From Novosphingobium resinovorum (GTDB taxonomy: Bacteria > Pseudomonadota > Alphaproteobacteria > Sphingomonadales > Sphingomonadaceae), in assembly GCF_027922145.1 (NCBI RefSeq), contig NZ_BSFC01000019.1, forward strand, positions 256,579 to 320,578: a DNA stretch of 64,000 bases, written 5' to 3'. A program made the translations under genes and the position numbers. Numbering within the stretch: position 1 is the first letter of the stretch; every line of letters begins with the position of its first letter. Of this stretch, positions 31,911 to 40,630 are shown in pieces. The notes under the pieces were generated by a model, which was not told the origin of the DNA, ran no database searches, and worked only from the letters and a program-made list of their open reading frames with translations.

Positions 31911-32041
31911 GAGCGCCGCATAACGCCCCCGGCAGTGTTGCTCAAACGCTTCTTCTGCTGCGGTGCGAGATGAAAAAGCCCGTTAGAGGCCATCCCGAGC
32001 CATCCGGACCTGCGAACGTGTCGCGTTTATACAATAAATCG

Positions 32042-32153
32042 CCCCATCCGGAGCATACACGAGTCCTGCGACCCGAAGGGCTCGTAGCGGGATGCGCTCG
32101 AGTTCTTTATAACTTAAGGCGGTTTCCGATTTCGATCGGGAACCGCCTTTTTT
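32042..32153 (+). ncRNA. Candidate small RNA ended by an orphan terminator
   Basis: A predicted transcript of about 110 nt that starts after the -10-like TACAAT and ends at the UUCG-capped terminator. Upstream of the terminator the sequence can pair as ACGAG/CTCGT around CCCGAAGGG. No family is recognised. The start is uncertain because the -35 is poor. Confidence 0.35.
32118..32153 (+). terminator. Intrinsic terminator with TTCG loop and no upstream plus-strand gene
   Basis: A 13-bp stem (GGCGGTTTCCGAT with ATCGGGAACCGCC, one G-T pair) capped by TTCG and followed by six T's (32148-32153). It cannot serve pyrD, which is on the other strand. Confidence 0.85.
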
Positions 32154-32368
32154 CGCGCTTCTTGACGGCAAGCTCCCACAGATCGACCGTTAAGCAAGCC
32201 TTTTTCCATGGCTTGCGTATCTTTTGCGACGAGCTATGGCGCGGCAGCGATCAACCGTGCGAACCGCTCGCAGGTGCGAAACGGCCATTGAAACCCGCCG
32301 CGCGCTGCACTAGGTGCAAATCGGAAAGAATTGATCCGATTTAAACACAGGAACCGGAAAGCCCGTTC

Positions 32369-32809
32369 ATGCGCCTGTCGAGTATGACAGACTATGCCGT
32401 CGTCATAATGTCCGCTGCGGCGCGGCATTGCGGCACCTGCTCGCTCATCGAGCAGGCGGGCGGCAAGCGTGCGCGCATTTCGGCCGCCCAGCTGGCGGAA
32501 GAAACCGGCCTGCCTGCTCCTACCGTCCAGAAGCTGGTGAGTAAGCTCTCCGCAGCCGGACTGATGCGTTCGTCGCGCGGTGTCGGTGGGGGTCTGCGAC
32601 TCGCACGGCCTCCCGCCACGATCTCGCTGGCGGACATCGTCGAGGCGGTGGAAGGGCCGATCGCCCTCACCGCCTGCATCGATCGCGCGAAAAGCGATTG
32701 CACGCTGGAATCCTGTTGCAACGTAAAAGGCCACTGGCCGCAGGTTAATGCGGCCGTGCGCGGGGCGCTCGCCCAGGTGGCGCTGACCCAGCTCGTCGAG
32801 GAAGTTTGA
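32369..32809 (+). CDS. Rrf2/IscR-type Fe-S-sensing regulator of the SUF operon
   Basis: A 146-aa Rrf2 regulator. It has an N-terminal winged helix ([18 protein letters not shown]; recognition region [18 protein letters not shown], then [11 protein letters not shown]) and a cluster-binding cysteine set at C103, C111, C116 and C117 with H122 ([20 protein letters not shown]). In this family a bound 2Fe-2S cluster reports cluster sufficiency. It precedes sufB by one base and is first in the operon, so it most likely autoregulates SUF. IscR or SufR naming varies between genomes. Confidence 0.9.
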   Translation: MRLSSMTDYAVVIMSAAARHCGTCSLIEQAGGKRARISAAQLAEETGLPAPTVQKLVSKLSAAGLMRSSRGVGGGLRLARPPATISLADIVEAVEGPIALTACIDRAKSDCTLESCCNVKGHWPQVNAAVRGALAQVALTQLVEEV

Positions 32810-32810
32810 G

Positions 32811-34304
32811 ATGACCGAAGAAACCCTCCCCATCGCGCCAGAACGCGATCAGGCCGCGCGCGAGGCTGCTGCCCGCGTCGCCGAGTACGAGCACGGCTGG
32901 TCCTCGGACATCGAGCAGGAATACGGCCCCAAGGGCCTGTCCGAAGACACCATCCGCTTCATCTCGGCCAAGAAGGACGAGCCGGAGTGGATGCTCGACT
33001 GGCGCCTGAAGGCTTACGCAAAGTGGCTGGAGATGACCCCGCCGGACTGGGCGAAGCTCGATATTCCGCCGATCGACTATCAGGAATCCTACTATTGGGC
33101 TGCGCCCAAGAAGAAGGATGCGCTCGCCAGCCTCGACGAAGTCGATCCCGAGATCCTGCGCGTCTACGAGAAGCTGGGCATTCCGCTGGAGGAGCAGAAA
33201 GTGCTCGCCGGCGTCGAGGGTGCGCGCAAGGTCGCGGTGGACGCGGTGTTCGATTCGGTCTCGGTCGCCACCACTTTCCGCAAGGAGCTGGAACAGGCGG
33301 GCGTAATCTTCCGCTCGATCTCCGAGGCGATCCGCGAATTCCCCGAACTGGTGAAGAAGTGGCTGGGCCGCGTGGTGCCCGTCCATGACAACTACTTCGC
33401 TACGCTGAACTGCGCGGTCTTCTCGGACGGCACCTTCGTCTACATCCCCGAGGGCGTGCGCTGCCCGATGGAGCTGAGCACCTATTTCCGCATCAACGCG
33501 GAGAACACCGGCCAGTTCGAGCGCACCCTGATCGTCGCCGAAAAGGGCAGCTACGTCTCGTACCTCGAAGGCTGCACCGCCCCGATGCGCGACGAGAACC
33601 AGCTTCACGCCGCCGTCGTTGAACTGGTCGCGATGGAAGATGCGGAGATCAAGTACTCCACCGTCCAGAACTGGTATCCGGGCGATGCCAACGGCAAGGG
33701 CGGCATCTACAACTTCGTCACCAAGCGCGGGCTTTGCCAGGGCGCGCGTTCGAAGATCAGCTGGACCCAGGTGGAAACCGGCTCTGCGGTGACGTGGAAG
33801 TATCCCAGCTGTGTCCTCAACGGCGAGGATTCGGTGGGCGAGTTCTACTCGGTCGCCGTCACAAACAACTACCAGCAGGCCGATACCGGCACCAAGATGA
33901 TCCACAACGGCAAGGGCAGCCGCTCGACGATCATCTCCAAGGGCATCTCGGCAGGCAAGAGCAACAACACTTATCGCGGCCTCGTGCGCGTGGGCGCCAA
34001 TGCCGATGGCGTGCGCAACTTCACCCAGTGCGATTCGCTGCTGCTCGGCAAGGAGTGCGGCGCGCATACGGTGCCCTACATCGAAGTGCGCAACCCCAGC
34101 GCCCAGATCGAGCACGAGGCGACCACCAGCAAGATCAGCGACGACCAGCTGTTCTACGCCATGCAGCGCGGCCTCGACACCGAGCAGGCGGTGGCGCTGA
34201 TCGTCAACGGCTTCGCCAAGGAAGTGCTGCAGCAGCTACCGATGGAATTCGCGGTGGAAGCGCAGAAGCTGCTGGGCATCAGCCTTGAGGGGAGCGTGGG
34301 CTGA
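32811..34304 (+). CDS. sufB: Fe-S cluster scaffold protein SufB
   Basis: SufB is the scaffold of the SufBCD complex where clusters are built (497 aa). The N-terminal helical part is followed by the large parallel beta-helix core: [24 protein letters not shown] segments ([16 protein letters not shown]), [39 protein letters not shown] and the C-terminal [20 protein letters not shown]. The conserved core cysteine and the SufC-contact region are present. It is followed by a DUF559 gene, then sufC. Confidence 0.97.
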   Translation: MTEETLPIAPERDQAAREAAARVAEYEHGWSSDIEQEYGPKGLSEDTIRFISAKKDEPEWMLDWRLKAYAKWLEMTPPDWAKLDIPPIDYQESYYWAAPKKKDALASLDEVDPEILRVYEKLGIPLEEQKVLAGVEGARKVAVDAVFDSVSVATTFRKELEQAGVIFRSISEAIREFPELVKKWLGRVVPVHDNYFATLNCAVFSDGTFVYIPEGVRCPMELSTYFRINAENTGQFERTLIVAEKGSYVSYLEGCTAPMRDENQLHAAVVELVAMEDAEIKYSTVQNWYPGDANGKGGIYNFVTKRGLCQGARSKISWTQVETGSAVTWKYPSCVLNGEDSVGEFYSVAVTNNYQQADTGTKMIHNGKGSRSTIISKGISAGKSNNTYRGLVRVGANADGVRNFTQCDSLLLGKECGAHTVPYIEVRNPSAQIEHEATTSKISDDQLFYAMQRGLDTEQAVALIVNGFAKEVLQQLPMEFAVEAQKLLGISLEGSVG

Positions 34305-34342
34305 CCCCCTCCCCCGACATGAATAACGAAGGACCAGAAACC

Positions 34343-34837
34343 ATGACCGCCGCCCGCAAGACTTTGGGCATCAGCCTCGCCTCCAACGGGCCGAAGGCAG
34401 ACGCCAAGGCCAGCTTTGCCGTCACCGGCACGCGCCTCGAAACGCTGAAGGAGCGCGCCAAGGACCAGCGCCGCAACCCCAGCGAGGCGCAGAAGGCGCT
34501 GTGGGCGAAGCTGTCCGGCTCGCAGCTGGGCGGGGTGAAGTTCACGCGGCAGTCGATCGTCGGCTCGGCGATCGTCGATTTCGCCTGCCCTTCGCGCTGG
34601 ATCGTGATCCAGCTGAGCGCCGAGGATTCCAACCCCGACGTCAACGAACTGCAGGACCGCAAGCTCACCGAAGTCGGCATCCGCGTGCTGCGCTTCTCGG
34701 AAGAGGAAGTGCTCGGCCAGGTCGATACCGTGGTCCGCGAAATCAACACCGAACTCAACGTGCCCTTCGACAAGCGCTCCGCGCGCAAGAAGGCTGGCTC
34801 GCGTCCGGCAGGGACGTTCGTGAGCGACGAAGGATAA
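34343..34837 (+). CDS. DUF559 (very-short-patch-repair-like) nuclease-fold protein within the SUF operon
   Basis: A 164-aa protein with the DUF559 endonuclease-like fold: RRNPSEAQKALWAKLSGSQLGGVKFTRQ in parts (RRNPSEAQKALWAKLSGSQL), IVDFACPSRWIVIQLS and RVLRFSEEEVL. The family is related to Vsr and restriction-type nucleases, though many members look inactive; the usual D-ExK is not clear here (IVDF...WIVIQLSAED). ATG 34343 with GAAGGA is preferred to the ATG at 34319. It sits between sufB and sufC with tight spacing (sufC follows after three bases). Role in cluster assembly is unknown. Confidence 0.75.
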   Translation: MTAARKTLGISLASNGPKADAKASFAVTGTRLETLKERAKDQRRNPSEAQKALWAKLSGSQLGGVKFTRQSIVGSAIVDFACPSRWIVIQLSAEDSNPDVNELQDRKLTEVGIRVLRFSEEEVLGQVDTVVREINTELNVPFDKRSARKKAGSRPAGTFVSDEG

Positions 34838-34840
34838 GCC

Positions 34841-35593
34841 ATGCTCAAGATCGATAACCTGACAGCAAACGTCGCCGACAAGCCGATCCTCAAGGGTCTG
34901 TCGCTCACCATCAATCCGGGCGAGATCCACGCGATCATGGGCCCCAACGGCGCGGGCAAGTCGACGCTGGGCTACACGCTGGGCGGCCGTCCGGGCTATG
35001 AAGTGACCGGTGGTTCGGTGGACTTCGCCGGGCAGGACCTGCTCGAACTCGAACCGCACGAGCGCGCTGCTGCGGGCCTGTTCCTGGGCTTCCAGTACCC
35101 GGTCGAGATCCCCGGCGTCTCCTTCGTCCAGTTCCTGCGCGAGGCGGCCAATGCCCAGCGCAAGGGCCGCGGCGAGGAACCGCTGTCGGGCGGCGAATTC
35201 CTCAAGCTGGCCAAGGAGAAGGCCGGCCTGCTGCGCATGGACATGGACATGCTCAAGCGCCCTGTGAACGTCGGCTTCTCAGGCGGTGAGAAGAAGCGCG
35301 CCGAGATGGTGCAGATGGGCATCCTGAACCCGAAGCTGGCGATCCTCGACGAGACCGACTCCGGCCTCGACATCGATGCGCTGCGCATCTGCGGCGAAGG
35401 CATCAACGCGATCATGCGCGCACCCGACAAGGCGGTGCTGCTGATCACCCACTACCAGCGCCTGCTGGACTACGTGAAACCGGACTTCGTCCACGTCCTC
35501 GCCGCAGGCCGCATCGTCAAGTCGGGTGGCCCCGACCTTGCCCTGCGTCTTGAGGAAGAGGGCTACGAGGCGGTGGTGCAGGAGGCGGCATGA
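34841..35593 (+). CDS. sufC: Fe-S assembly ATPase SufC
   Basis: The ABC-type ATPase (250 aa) that drives SufBCD. Walker A GPNGAGKST is at 34-42, the Q-loop FLGFQYPVEIPG, signature NVGFSGGEKKRAEM and Walker B LAILDETDSGLDIDALR are present. These, with the SufC-specific ETDSGLD, separate it from transport ATPases. Its stop overlaps sufD (ATGA). Confidence 0.97.
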   Translation: MLKIDNLTANVADKPILKGLSLTINPGEIHAIMGPNGAGKSTLGYTLGGRPGYEVTGGSVDFAGQDLLELEPHERAAAGLFLGFQYPVEIPGVSFVQFLREAANAQRKGRGEEPLSGGEFLKLAKEKAGLLRMDMDMLKRPVNVGFSGGEKKRAEMVQMGILNPKLAILDETDSGLDIDALRICGEGINAIMRAPDKAVLLITHYQRLLDYVKPDFVHVLAAGRIVKSGGPDLALRLEEEGYEAVVQEAA

Positions 35594-36327
35594 ACGTCGA
35601 ACTCGCCCTCCCCACCCGCAAGGACGAGAATTTCCGCTACTCCGACATCGCGGCGCTGGGCACTGTCTGGCCGATCGTGACCGAGGAGATCGTGGTCGCC
35701 GAAGGCGCGGAGCAGACGCTTCAGATCGTCGAGACCGGTGCCGGAGCCGTCGCCCGCCACATCGCCATCACGCTCGGCAAGGGCGCGAAGTTCGATCTTC
35801 GCGTGCTGACCGCCGGGCCGGCCTATGGCCGCATCGCGGTGGACGTACGGCTGGCTGAAGGCGCCGACTTCACACTGGGCGCGGCGCAGCTGGCTACGGC
35901 TGAGGAGACGCTGGAAATCGTCACCGAAGTGACCCACGCGGGCCTCAACGCCACCTCCGAGCAGATCGTGCGCACGGTGCTGGCGGGCAAGTCGGTCGGC
36001 ACTTACCTCGGCCGCATCGCGGTGGAGCGCGGCGCCGACGGCACCGATGCCGAGCAGTCGGTCCGCGCCATGCTGCTGGAGCGTACGGCGACCGCCAACG
36101 CGCGCCCCGAACTCGAAATCTACGCCGACGACGTCAAGGCCGCGCATGGCTGCGCGGTGGGCGAACTCGACGCACAGGGCCTGTTCTACCTGATGAGCCG
36201 CGGCCTTACCCCGCCGCAGGCAAAGCGCCTGATGCTGCAGGCCTTCATCGCCGAAGCCTTCACCGGCGCGGCAGGCGAAGAGGAACTGAGCGCGGCGGCG
36301 ATCGCCCGTCTGGAGGCGATCCTGTGA
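35590..36327 (+). CDS. sufD: Fe-S cluster assembly protein SufD
   Basis: SufD (245 aa) pairs with SufB around the SufC ATPase. The beta-helix repeats and the C-terminal SufB/D motif (DDVKAAHGCAVGELDAQGLFYLMSRGL in parts: AAHGCAVGELDAQGLFYLMS) are clear, including the conserved histidine. It is shorter than the enterobacterial protein (about 420 aa), as is normal in this group. It overlaps sufC and sufS by four bases each. Confidence 0.93.
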   Translation: MNVELALPTRKDENFRYSDIAALGTVWPIVTEEIVVAEGAEQTLQIVETGAGAVARHIAITLGKGAKFDLRVLTAGPAYGRIAVDVRLAEGADFTLGAAQLATAEETLEIVTEVTHAGLNATSEQIVRTVLAGKSVGTYLGRIAVERGADGTDAEQSVRAMLLERTATANARPELEIYADDVKAAHGCAVGELDAQGLFYLMSRGLTPPQAKRLMLQAFIAEAFTGAAGEEELSAAAIARLEAIL

Positions 36328-37523
36328 GTCTCGACACCGCAGAACTCGCGCTCAAGAGCCAGTTCCCGGGTCTGGCGGGTGACTGGCACTACCTCGACAC
36401 CGCCGCCACCGCGCAAAAGCCGCAGGCGGTGATCGACGCCACCGTCGCTGCCATGGGCCGCGACTATGCGACCGTCCATCGCGGCGTCTATGCCCGCTCG
36501 GCCGACATGACGCTGGCGTTCGAGGCGGCCCGCCGCCGCACCGCCGCGTTCCTGAACGCAGAGGAAGACGAGATCGTCTTCACGCGCGGGGCGACCGAAT
36601 CGATCAACCTCGTCGCGCAGAGCTGGGCTGCCGCGAACCTTCAGCCCGGCGACCGCATCCTGCTCTCGACGCTGGAGCACCACTCCAACATCGTGCCATG
36701 GCAGTTGCTGCGAAACGGCGTGGAGATCGACGTCTGCCCGCTCGACGCCGAAGGCCGGATCGACCTCGAAGCCGCCGCGCGCATCCTGACCCCGGCGCAC
36801 AAGCTGGTCGCCTTCGCCCATGTATCCAACGTGCTCGGCTCGGTGCTCCACGTGGAACACGCCGCGAAGCTGGCGCATGCGGTCGGCGCGAAGCTGCTGA
36901 TCGACGGTTGCCAGGCCGCCCCGCGCCTCGCGCTCGACGTGAAGGCGTTCGACTGCGACTTCTATGCCTTCTCCGCGCACAAGCTCTACGGCCCGACCGG
37001 GATCGGCGTGCTCTGGGCGCGCAAGGACATCCTCGACGGGATGCAGCCCTGGCACGGCGGCGGCTCGATGATCGACAAGGTCACCTTCGAGAAGACTACT
37101 TACGCCCCCGCGCCGCAGCGCTTCGAGGCCGGCACGCCCAACATCGTCGAGGCCATCGGCATGGCCGCCGCGATGGACTGGCTTGCCGCCATCGGCCTGA
37201 ACCGCGCCGAAAAGCACGAGCGTGATCTTGCTGTCCTCCTGCGCAGCGAACTACGCAAGCGCAACGACGTGACGCTGTTCGGACCCGACGATTCGCTCGG
37301 CATCGTCAGTTTTGCGCTCGACGGGGTGCATCCGCACGACCTCGGCACCATATTGGACGAAGAAGGCGTGGCGATCCGCGCCGGGCACCACTGTGCCCAG
37401 CCGCTGATGGAACACCTTGGCGTCCCCGCGACGGCGCGGGCCAGCTTCGGTCTCTACAACGATGAAAGCGATATCGAGGCGCTCCTGAAAGGGATCGAGC
37501 GCACCAGGAGAATTTTCGGATGA
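36324..37523 (+). CDS. sufS: Cysteine desulfurase SufS
   Basis: A PLP enzyme (399 aa) that frees sulfur from cysteine as persulfide for SufBCD. The PLP lysine is K220 (FSAHKLYGPTG) and the catalytic cysteine is C357 (RAGHHCAQPLM), the group-II spacing. N-terminal YLDTAATAQKPQAVID and EHHSNIVPWQLL are standard. GTG start at 36324 inside the sufD stop (GTGA). No SufE is seen; another acceptor is assumed. Confidence 0.96.
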   Translation: MSLDTAELALKSQFPGLAGDWHYLDTAATAQKPQAVIDATVAAMGRDYATVHRGVYARSADMTLAFEAARRRTAAFLNAEEDEIVFTRGATESINLVAQSWAAANLQPGDRILLSTLEHHSNIVPWQLLRNGVEIDVCPLDAEGRIDLEAAARILTPAHKLVAFAHVSNVLGSVLHVEHAAKLAHAVGAKLLIDGCQAAPRLALDVKAFDCDFYAFSAHKLYGPTGIGVLWARKDILDGMQPWHGGGSMIDKVTFEKTTYAPAPQRFEAGTPNIVEAIGMAAAMDWLAAIGLNRAEKHERDLAVLLRSELRKRNDVTLFGPDDSLGIVSFALDGVHPHDLGTILDEEGVAIRAGHHCAQPLMEHLGVPATARASFGLYNDESDIEALLKGIERTRRIFG

Positions 37524-37990
37524 GTGACCAGAAGCCTGCATTCAGCGTAGAGGAAGTCGATGCGGCTCCCCCCGCTCCGCGTGCGCGCGTGGACGATGCC
37601 GTGCCCCCTCCGGAGGAACGCAAGCGCGACTATCTCGACGGGTTCCTCGCCGAGAAGCCGCAGGGGATCGACCCTTCCGACCCCGGCGGCGCGATCTACG
37701 ACGGCGTGATCGACGCGCTGAAGGAGATCTTCGACCCCGAGATCCCGGTGAACATCTATGACCTCGGCCTGATCTACGGCGTCGAGGTTTCGCCCGAGGC
37801 GTCGGTGTCGGTCATCATGACGCTCACCACCCCGCATTGCCCGGTCGCCGAATCGATGCCGGGCGAAGTGGAACTGCGCGTCTCGGCGGTGCCCGGCGTG
37901 CGCGACTGCGAAGTGAACCTCGTCTGGGATCCGCCGTGGGACATGGCCAAGATGACCGACGAGGCCAAGCTGGAACTGGGAATGCTGTGA
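37520..37990 (+). CDS. sufT: DUF59/MIP18-family Fe-S maturation protein
   Basis: A 156-aa protein with a disordered, acidic and proline-rich N terminus (about 1-45) and a DUF59 domain after it: IYDGVIDALKEIFDPEIPVN, YDLGLIYGVEVS and the conserved cysteine motif TLTTPHCPVAESMP. DUF59 proteins act late in cluster delivery. Start overlaps the sufS stop (ATGA). Confidence 0.9.
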   Translation: MSDQKPAFSVEEVDAAPPAPRARVDDAVPPPEERKRDYLDGFLAEKPQGIDPSDPGGAIYDGVIDALKEIFDPEIPVNIYDLGLIYGVEVSPEASVSVIMTLTTPHCPVAESMPGEVELRVSAVPGVRDCEVNLVWDPPWDMAKMTDEAKLELGML

Positions 37991-38490
37991 GCGATACTCT
38001 CGCCCCTGACCTTGCGATCGCGCGCGCCGACTTCGCCGATCCTGCCGACGCGGCGGCGATCGTGGCGATGCTCGACGTCTATGCGCGCGATCCGATGGGC
38101 GGTGGCGAGCCGCTCTCCGACGACGTGCGCGAACGGCTGGTGCCGGCTCTGGCACAGGTGCCCGGCGCCTTTGTCCTGCTCGCGCGAATCGACGGCGAGG
38201 CGGTGGGCATCGCCAACTGCTTCACCGGCTTCTCGACCTTCGCGGCGCGCCCTTTGGTCAACATCCACGACATCGCCGTCGCCCCCGGCCATCGCGGCAA
38301 GGGCATCGCCCGCGCCCTGTTCGCCGCGATCGAGGTCGAGGCCCGTACGCGCGGCGCCTGCAAGATCACGCTCGAAGTGCTGAGCGGGAACCAGCGCGCC
38401 AAGGAACTCTACGCATCGCTGGGCTACGGCGACTACCAGCTCGACCCCGAAACCGGACACGCGCTGTTCTGGCAGAAGAGGCTCTCATGA
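37987..38490 (+). CDS. GNAT N-acetyltransferase in the SUF operon
   Basis: A 167-aa GNAT enzyme. The acetyl-CoA P-loop region is HDIAVAPGHRGKGIARALF, followed by the conserved motif VLSGNQRAKELYASLGYGDY. It starts at a GTG (37987) inside the DUF59 stop (GTGA) and overlaps sufA at its end (ATGA), so it is embedded in the translationally coupled SUF run. Substrate unknown; its link to Fe-S assembly is only by position. Confidence 0.87.
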   Translation: MSDTLAPDLAIARADFADPADAAAIVAMLDVYARDPMGGGEPLSDDVRERLVPALAQVPGAFVLLARIDGEAVGIANCFTGFSTFAARPLVNIHDIAVAPGHRGKGIARALFAAIEVEARTRGACKITLEVLSGNQRAKELYASLGYGDYQLDPETGHALFWQKRLS

Positions 38491-38855
38491 CCGAAACCAC
38501 CACCACCAAGACCCGCCCTGCCCGCCCCGCCGCCGTCATCCTGACGCCGAACGCGGAAACCCGCATCGCGAAGCTGATGGGCGAGGCGCCCGAAGGCGCG
38601 ATCGGCGTGAAGCTGTCCACCCCGCGTCGGGGCTGCTCGGGGCTCGCCTATTCGGTCGACTACGTGACCGAGGAAGCCAAGTTCGACGAGAAGATCGAGA
38701 CCCCCGGCGGCCTGTTCTATATCGACGGGGCCTCGGTGCTGTACCTCGTGGGCAGCACGATGGACTGGGTGGAGGACGATTTCACCGCCGGTTTCGTGTT
38801 CGCCAACCCCAATGCCAAGGGCGCCTGTGGGTGTGGGGAAAGCTTCACGGTCTGA
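38487..38855 (+). CDS. sufA: A-type Fe-S carrier protein (IscA/SufA/HesB family)
   Basis: A 122-aa A-type carrier that receives clusters from SufBCD and passes them to targets. The three ligand cysteines are C50 (GCSGLAY) and C114/C116 (KGACGCGESF). A basic N-terminal extension of about 15 residues precedes the domain. It closes the operon and is followed by a family A inverted repeat. Confidence 0.93.
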   Translation: MTETTTTKTRPARPAAVILTPNAETRIAKLMGEAPEGAIGVKLSTPRRGCSGLAYSVDYVTEEAKFDEKIETPGGLFYIDGASVLYLVGSTMDWVEDDFTAGFVFANPNAKGACGCGESFTV

Positions 38856-38860
38856 GGTCA

Positions 38861-38951
38861 CGCCTTGCCTCGGGGGGCTTCGACAAGCTCAGCCTGAGCG
38901 GATTTTCAGACTATGGGTGTTTCCGCTCAGGCTGAGCTTGTCGAAGCCCCC
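38861..38951. repeat. Dispersed inverted repeat, family A, copy 2
   Basis: Arms 38872-38901 and 38923-38951 (core CTTCGACAAGCTCAGCCTGA) pair over 29 bases. The sequence matches copy 1 at 4944-5032, including the CGCCTTGCCT left flank. It sits between sufA and the convergent serine-hydrolase-like gene and may act as a terminator. Confidence 0.8.
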
Positions 38952-38968
38952 TGAGCGATACGCGCCCC

Positions 38969-40111
38969 TCAATTCTTCGGAAACAGTGCCAGCAACGCGC
39001 CCAGCCGGTCATGTACCTCGCGCGCCTGCGCCGGGTCGCTGTGGCCGATGCGCACGACCGTCAGCAGTTGCCCGGGCGAACCGATCACGAACTGCCCATA
39101 GTCCCCCAGGCACGCAAAGACGTCCTTCTCCGCCGCACCGGGCCAAAGGCGGGCGCCGTCGCTCGCCTCCCCGCGATTGAGCCACACGCCGGAACCATAG
39201 CCCGGCTCGCGCGGGCTTGGTTCCAGCATGAACTGCATCCAGCGGCGCGGCAGGATCTGCGCGCCGCCGACCGAGCCGGTGTGGCGGATGAACTCGCCCA
39301 GATTGCCCCAGTCGCGCGCGGTCATGGCGATCATGCCCGAGCCGATCATCGTCCCCGCCCGGTCGTAACCAACGATCGCCGAGCCCAGTCCGATCGGCTG
39401 CAGCACGCGGTTGCGCAAGTAGTCGCTCACCGCCGCCCGGCGCCGCAGCGCATCGTGGTCCGGCGAGAGCACCCGCGCGGCAAGGTCCGAAAGGATCACC
39501 GCGCTGGCCGAGGAATGCACGAAAATCTTGCCCGCCGGGGCCTCGAGCGGCTGCGCCTCGGCGTAGGAGGCCATGTCGTCGCGGCCATCGAGGAACAGCA
39601 TGCGCATGCGGTCCGATTCGTCCTCGATTCGGCCGGTTCCGGCGCTGGTCGTCTCGACGTGGCGCAGGCCCGAGCGCATCTGCAGGAGCTGGCGCAAGGT
39701 GATGACGCCGCGCGGGTCGCCGGGTCGCTGCCATTCGGGCACAGGGGCCGATTCGTTGAGGCGCAGGCGGCCGTCGCTGACCAGTTGGCCGATCATCAGC
39801 GCGGTCACGCACTGACCCGCCGACCAGCCGGGAAGGCGCGAATCGGGCTTCACGCCCTCGCCGTAGCGCTCGACCACGACCGAGCCGCGCTTGAGGATGA
39901 CGAGGGCGTCGGTCTTGCCCACCGCCTCGTCGTCGAACAGGCGGTCGATGGTCCGACCCAGCGATTCGCGCGGGGCGCCGCCAGCATCCTTGATCGCGGC
40001 GAGCGATTCGGTGCTCGGCGGCGGCGGTCCTTCGGGCGCGCCGGAGCCGCAGCCCCACAGGGCTGGCAGCATCAGCATCGCGGCGATAAGGGGGGGACGG
40101 CGCACCGACAT
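38969..40111 (-). CDS. Beta-lactamase/serine-hydrolase-fold lipoprotein, catalytic residues apparently lost
   Basis: A 380-aa protein with a lipoprotein signal (MLMLPALWGCG). The fold matches class-C-type hydrolases such as 6-aminohexanoate-dimer hydrolase: RRGSVVVERYGEG-type start (LKRGSVVVERYGEG), VPEWQRPGDPRGVITLRQLL, MRSGLRH and the C-terminal FACLGDYGQFVIGSP. However the SxxK position reads GWSAGQCVT (Lys replaced by Gln), and the YSS motif reads FVHSSASA (Tyr replaced by His). It may be a binding protein or have changed chemistry. ATG 40111 is preferred over upstream 40177. Divergent from a small membrane protein. Confidence 0.8.
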   Translation of the reverse strand: MSVRRPPLIAAMLMLPALWGCGSGAPEGPPPPSTESLAAIKDAGGAPRESLGRTIDRLFDDEAVGKTDALVILKRGSVVVERYGEGVKPDSRLPGWSAGQCVTALMIGQLVSDGRLRLNESAPVPEWQRPGDPRGVITLRQLLQMRSGLRHVETTSAGTGRIEDESDRMRMLFLDGRDDMASYAEAQPLEAPAGKIFVHSSASAVILSDLAARVLSPDHDALRRRAAVSDYLRNRVLQPIGLGSAIVGYDRAGTMIGSGMIAMTARDWGNLGEFIRHTGSVGGAQILPRRWMQFMLEPSPREPGYGSGVWLNRGEASDGARLWPGAAEKDVFACLGDYGQFVIGSPGQLLTVVRIGHSDPAQAREVHDRLGALLALFPKN

Positions 40112-40142
40112 GGCGCGCCGGTCATGTGCGAGGCGTTTGAGA

Positions 40143-40541
40143 ATGGCAACATCCGGGCAACCCGGACCGGGGGACAAGGCCGCAGGCGGGGCCTACCCGA
40201 CGCGGCAGCCCTCGCGGTGGAAACGCAACGTGATTCTGCTCGTGCTGCTGGCCGCCGTACTGGGGCTCGGCTGGATGTGGCGCGGCCTGCGCGAGGAAGC
40301 GCTGGTGGGCGCTGCCTATGGCGCACGGATCGGCTGCGTCTGCCGGTTCGTATCGCAGCGCCCGATGGACTTGTGCGAGGGCGATCTCAAGGTGGCGGGA
40401 CTCGCGGGCGCCGGGCGCTGGGTGTCGCTGTCGGAGGATGCCGATACGCGCACGGTCAGGGCCTCGGTGCCGCTGCTGGCGAAGCAGAGCGCGGATTTCG
40501 ATCCCGCCCGCGGGTGCCGGCTGGAGCCGTGGCAGGATTAA
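40143..40541 (+). CDS. Small single-pass membrane protein, function unknown
   Basis: A 132-aa protein with a basic cytoplasmic start (QPSRWKR), one membrane helix (NVILLVLLAAVLGLGWMW) and a periplasmic domain with three cysteines (RIGCVCRFVS, MDLCEGDL) plus a late one (RGCRLEPW), possibly two disulfides. Not a family I recognise. It starts 31 bases from the divergent hydrolase-like lipoprotein, so the two may share control and act together in the envelope. Confidence 0.65.
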   Translation: MATSGQPGPGDKAAGGAYPTRQPSRWKRNVILLVLLAAVLGLGWMWRGLREEALVGAAYGARIGCVCRFVSQRPMDLCEGDLKVAGLAGAGRWVSLSEDADTRTVRASVPLLAKQSADFDPARGCRLEPWQD

Positions 40542-40549
40542 GCACACTT

Positions 40550-40626
40550 CGTCATTGCGAGCGCAGCGAAGCAATCCAGGGCAGCATTGAGCCGCTCTGG
40601 ATTGCTTCGCTGCGCTCGCAATGACG
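40550..40626. repeat. Dispersed inverted repeat, family B, copy 1
   Basis: Perfect 30-base arms 40550-40579 and 40597-40626 (core GCGAGCGCAGCGAAGCAATC). A copy in the opposite orientation is at 58634-58710. Located between the small membrane protein and mnmA. Confidence 0.85.
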
Positions 40627-40630
40627 AAAG

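Larger units (their letters stand above)
31911..32368. other. 458-base gene-poor region between pyrD and the SUF regulator
   Basis: Divergent promoter space. It holds a textbook plus-strand terminator (32118-32153) with no plus-strand gene before it, a possible -10 TACAAT at 32030-32035 with a weak -35, and the upstream region of the SUF regulator. The only ORF (minus, 31983-32171) runs through the terminator and looks non-coding. Confidence 0.5.

Noticed and set aside
31983..32171. 62-codon minus-strand ORF upstream of the SUF regulator
   Set aside because: It runs through the plus-strand terminator, has no recognisable features, and its start lacks a good RBS.
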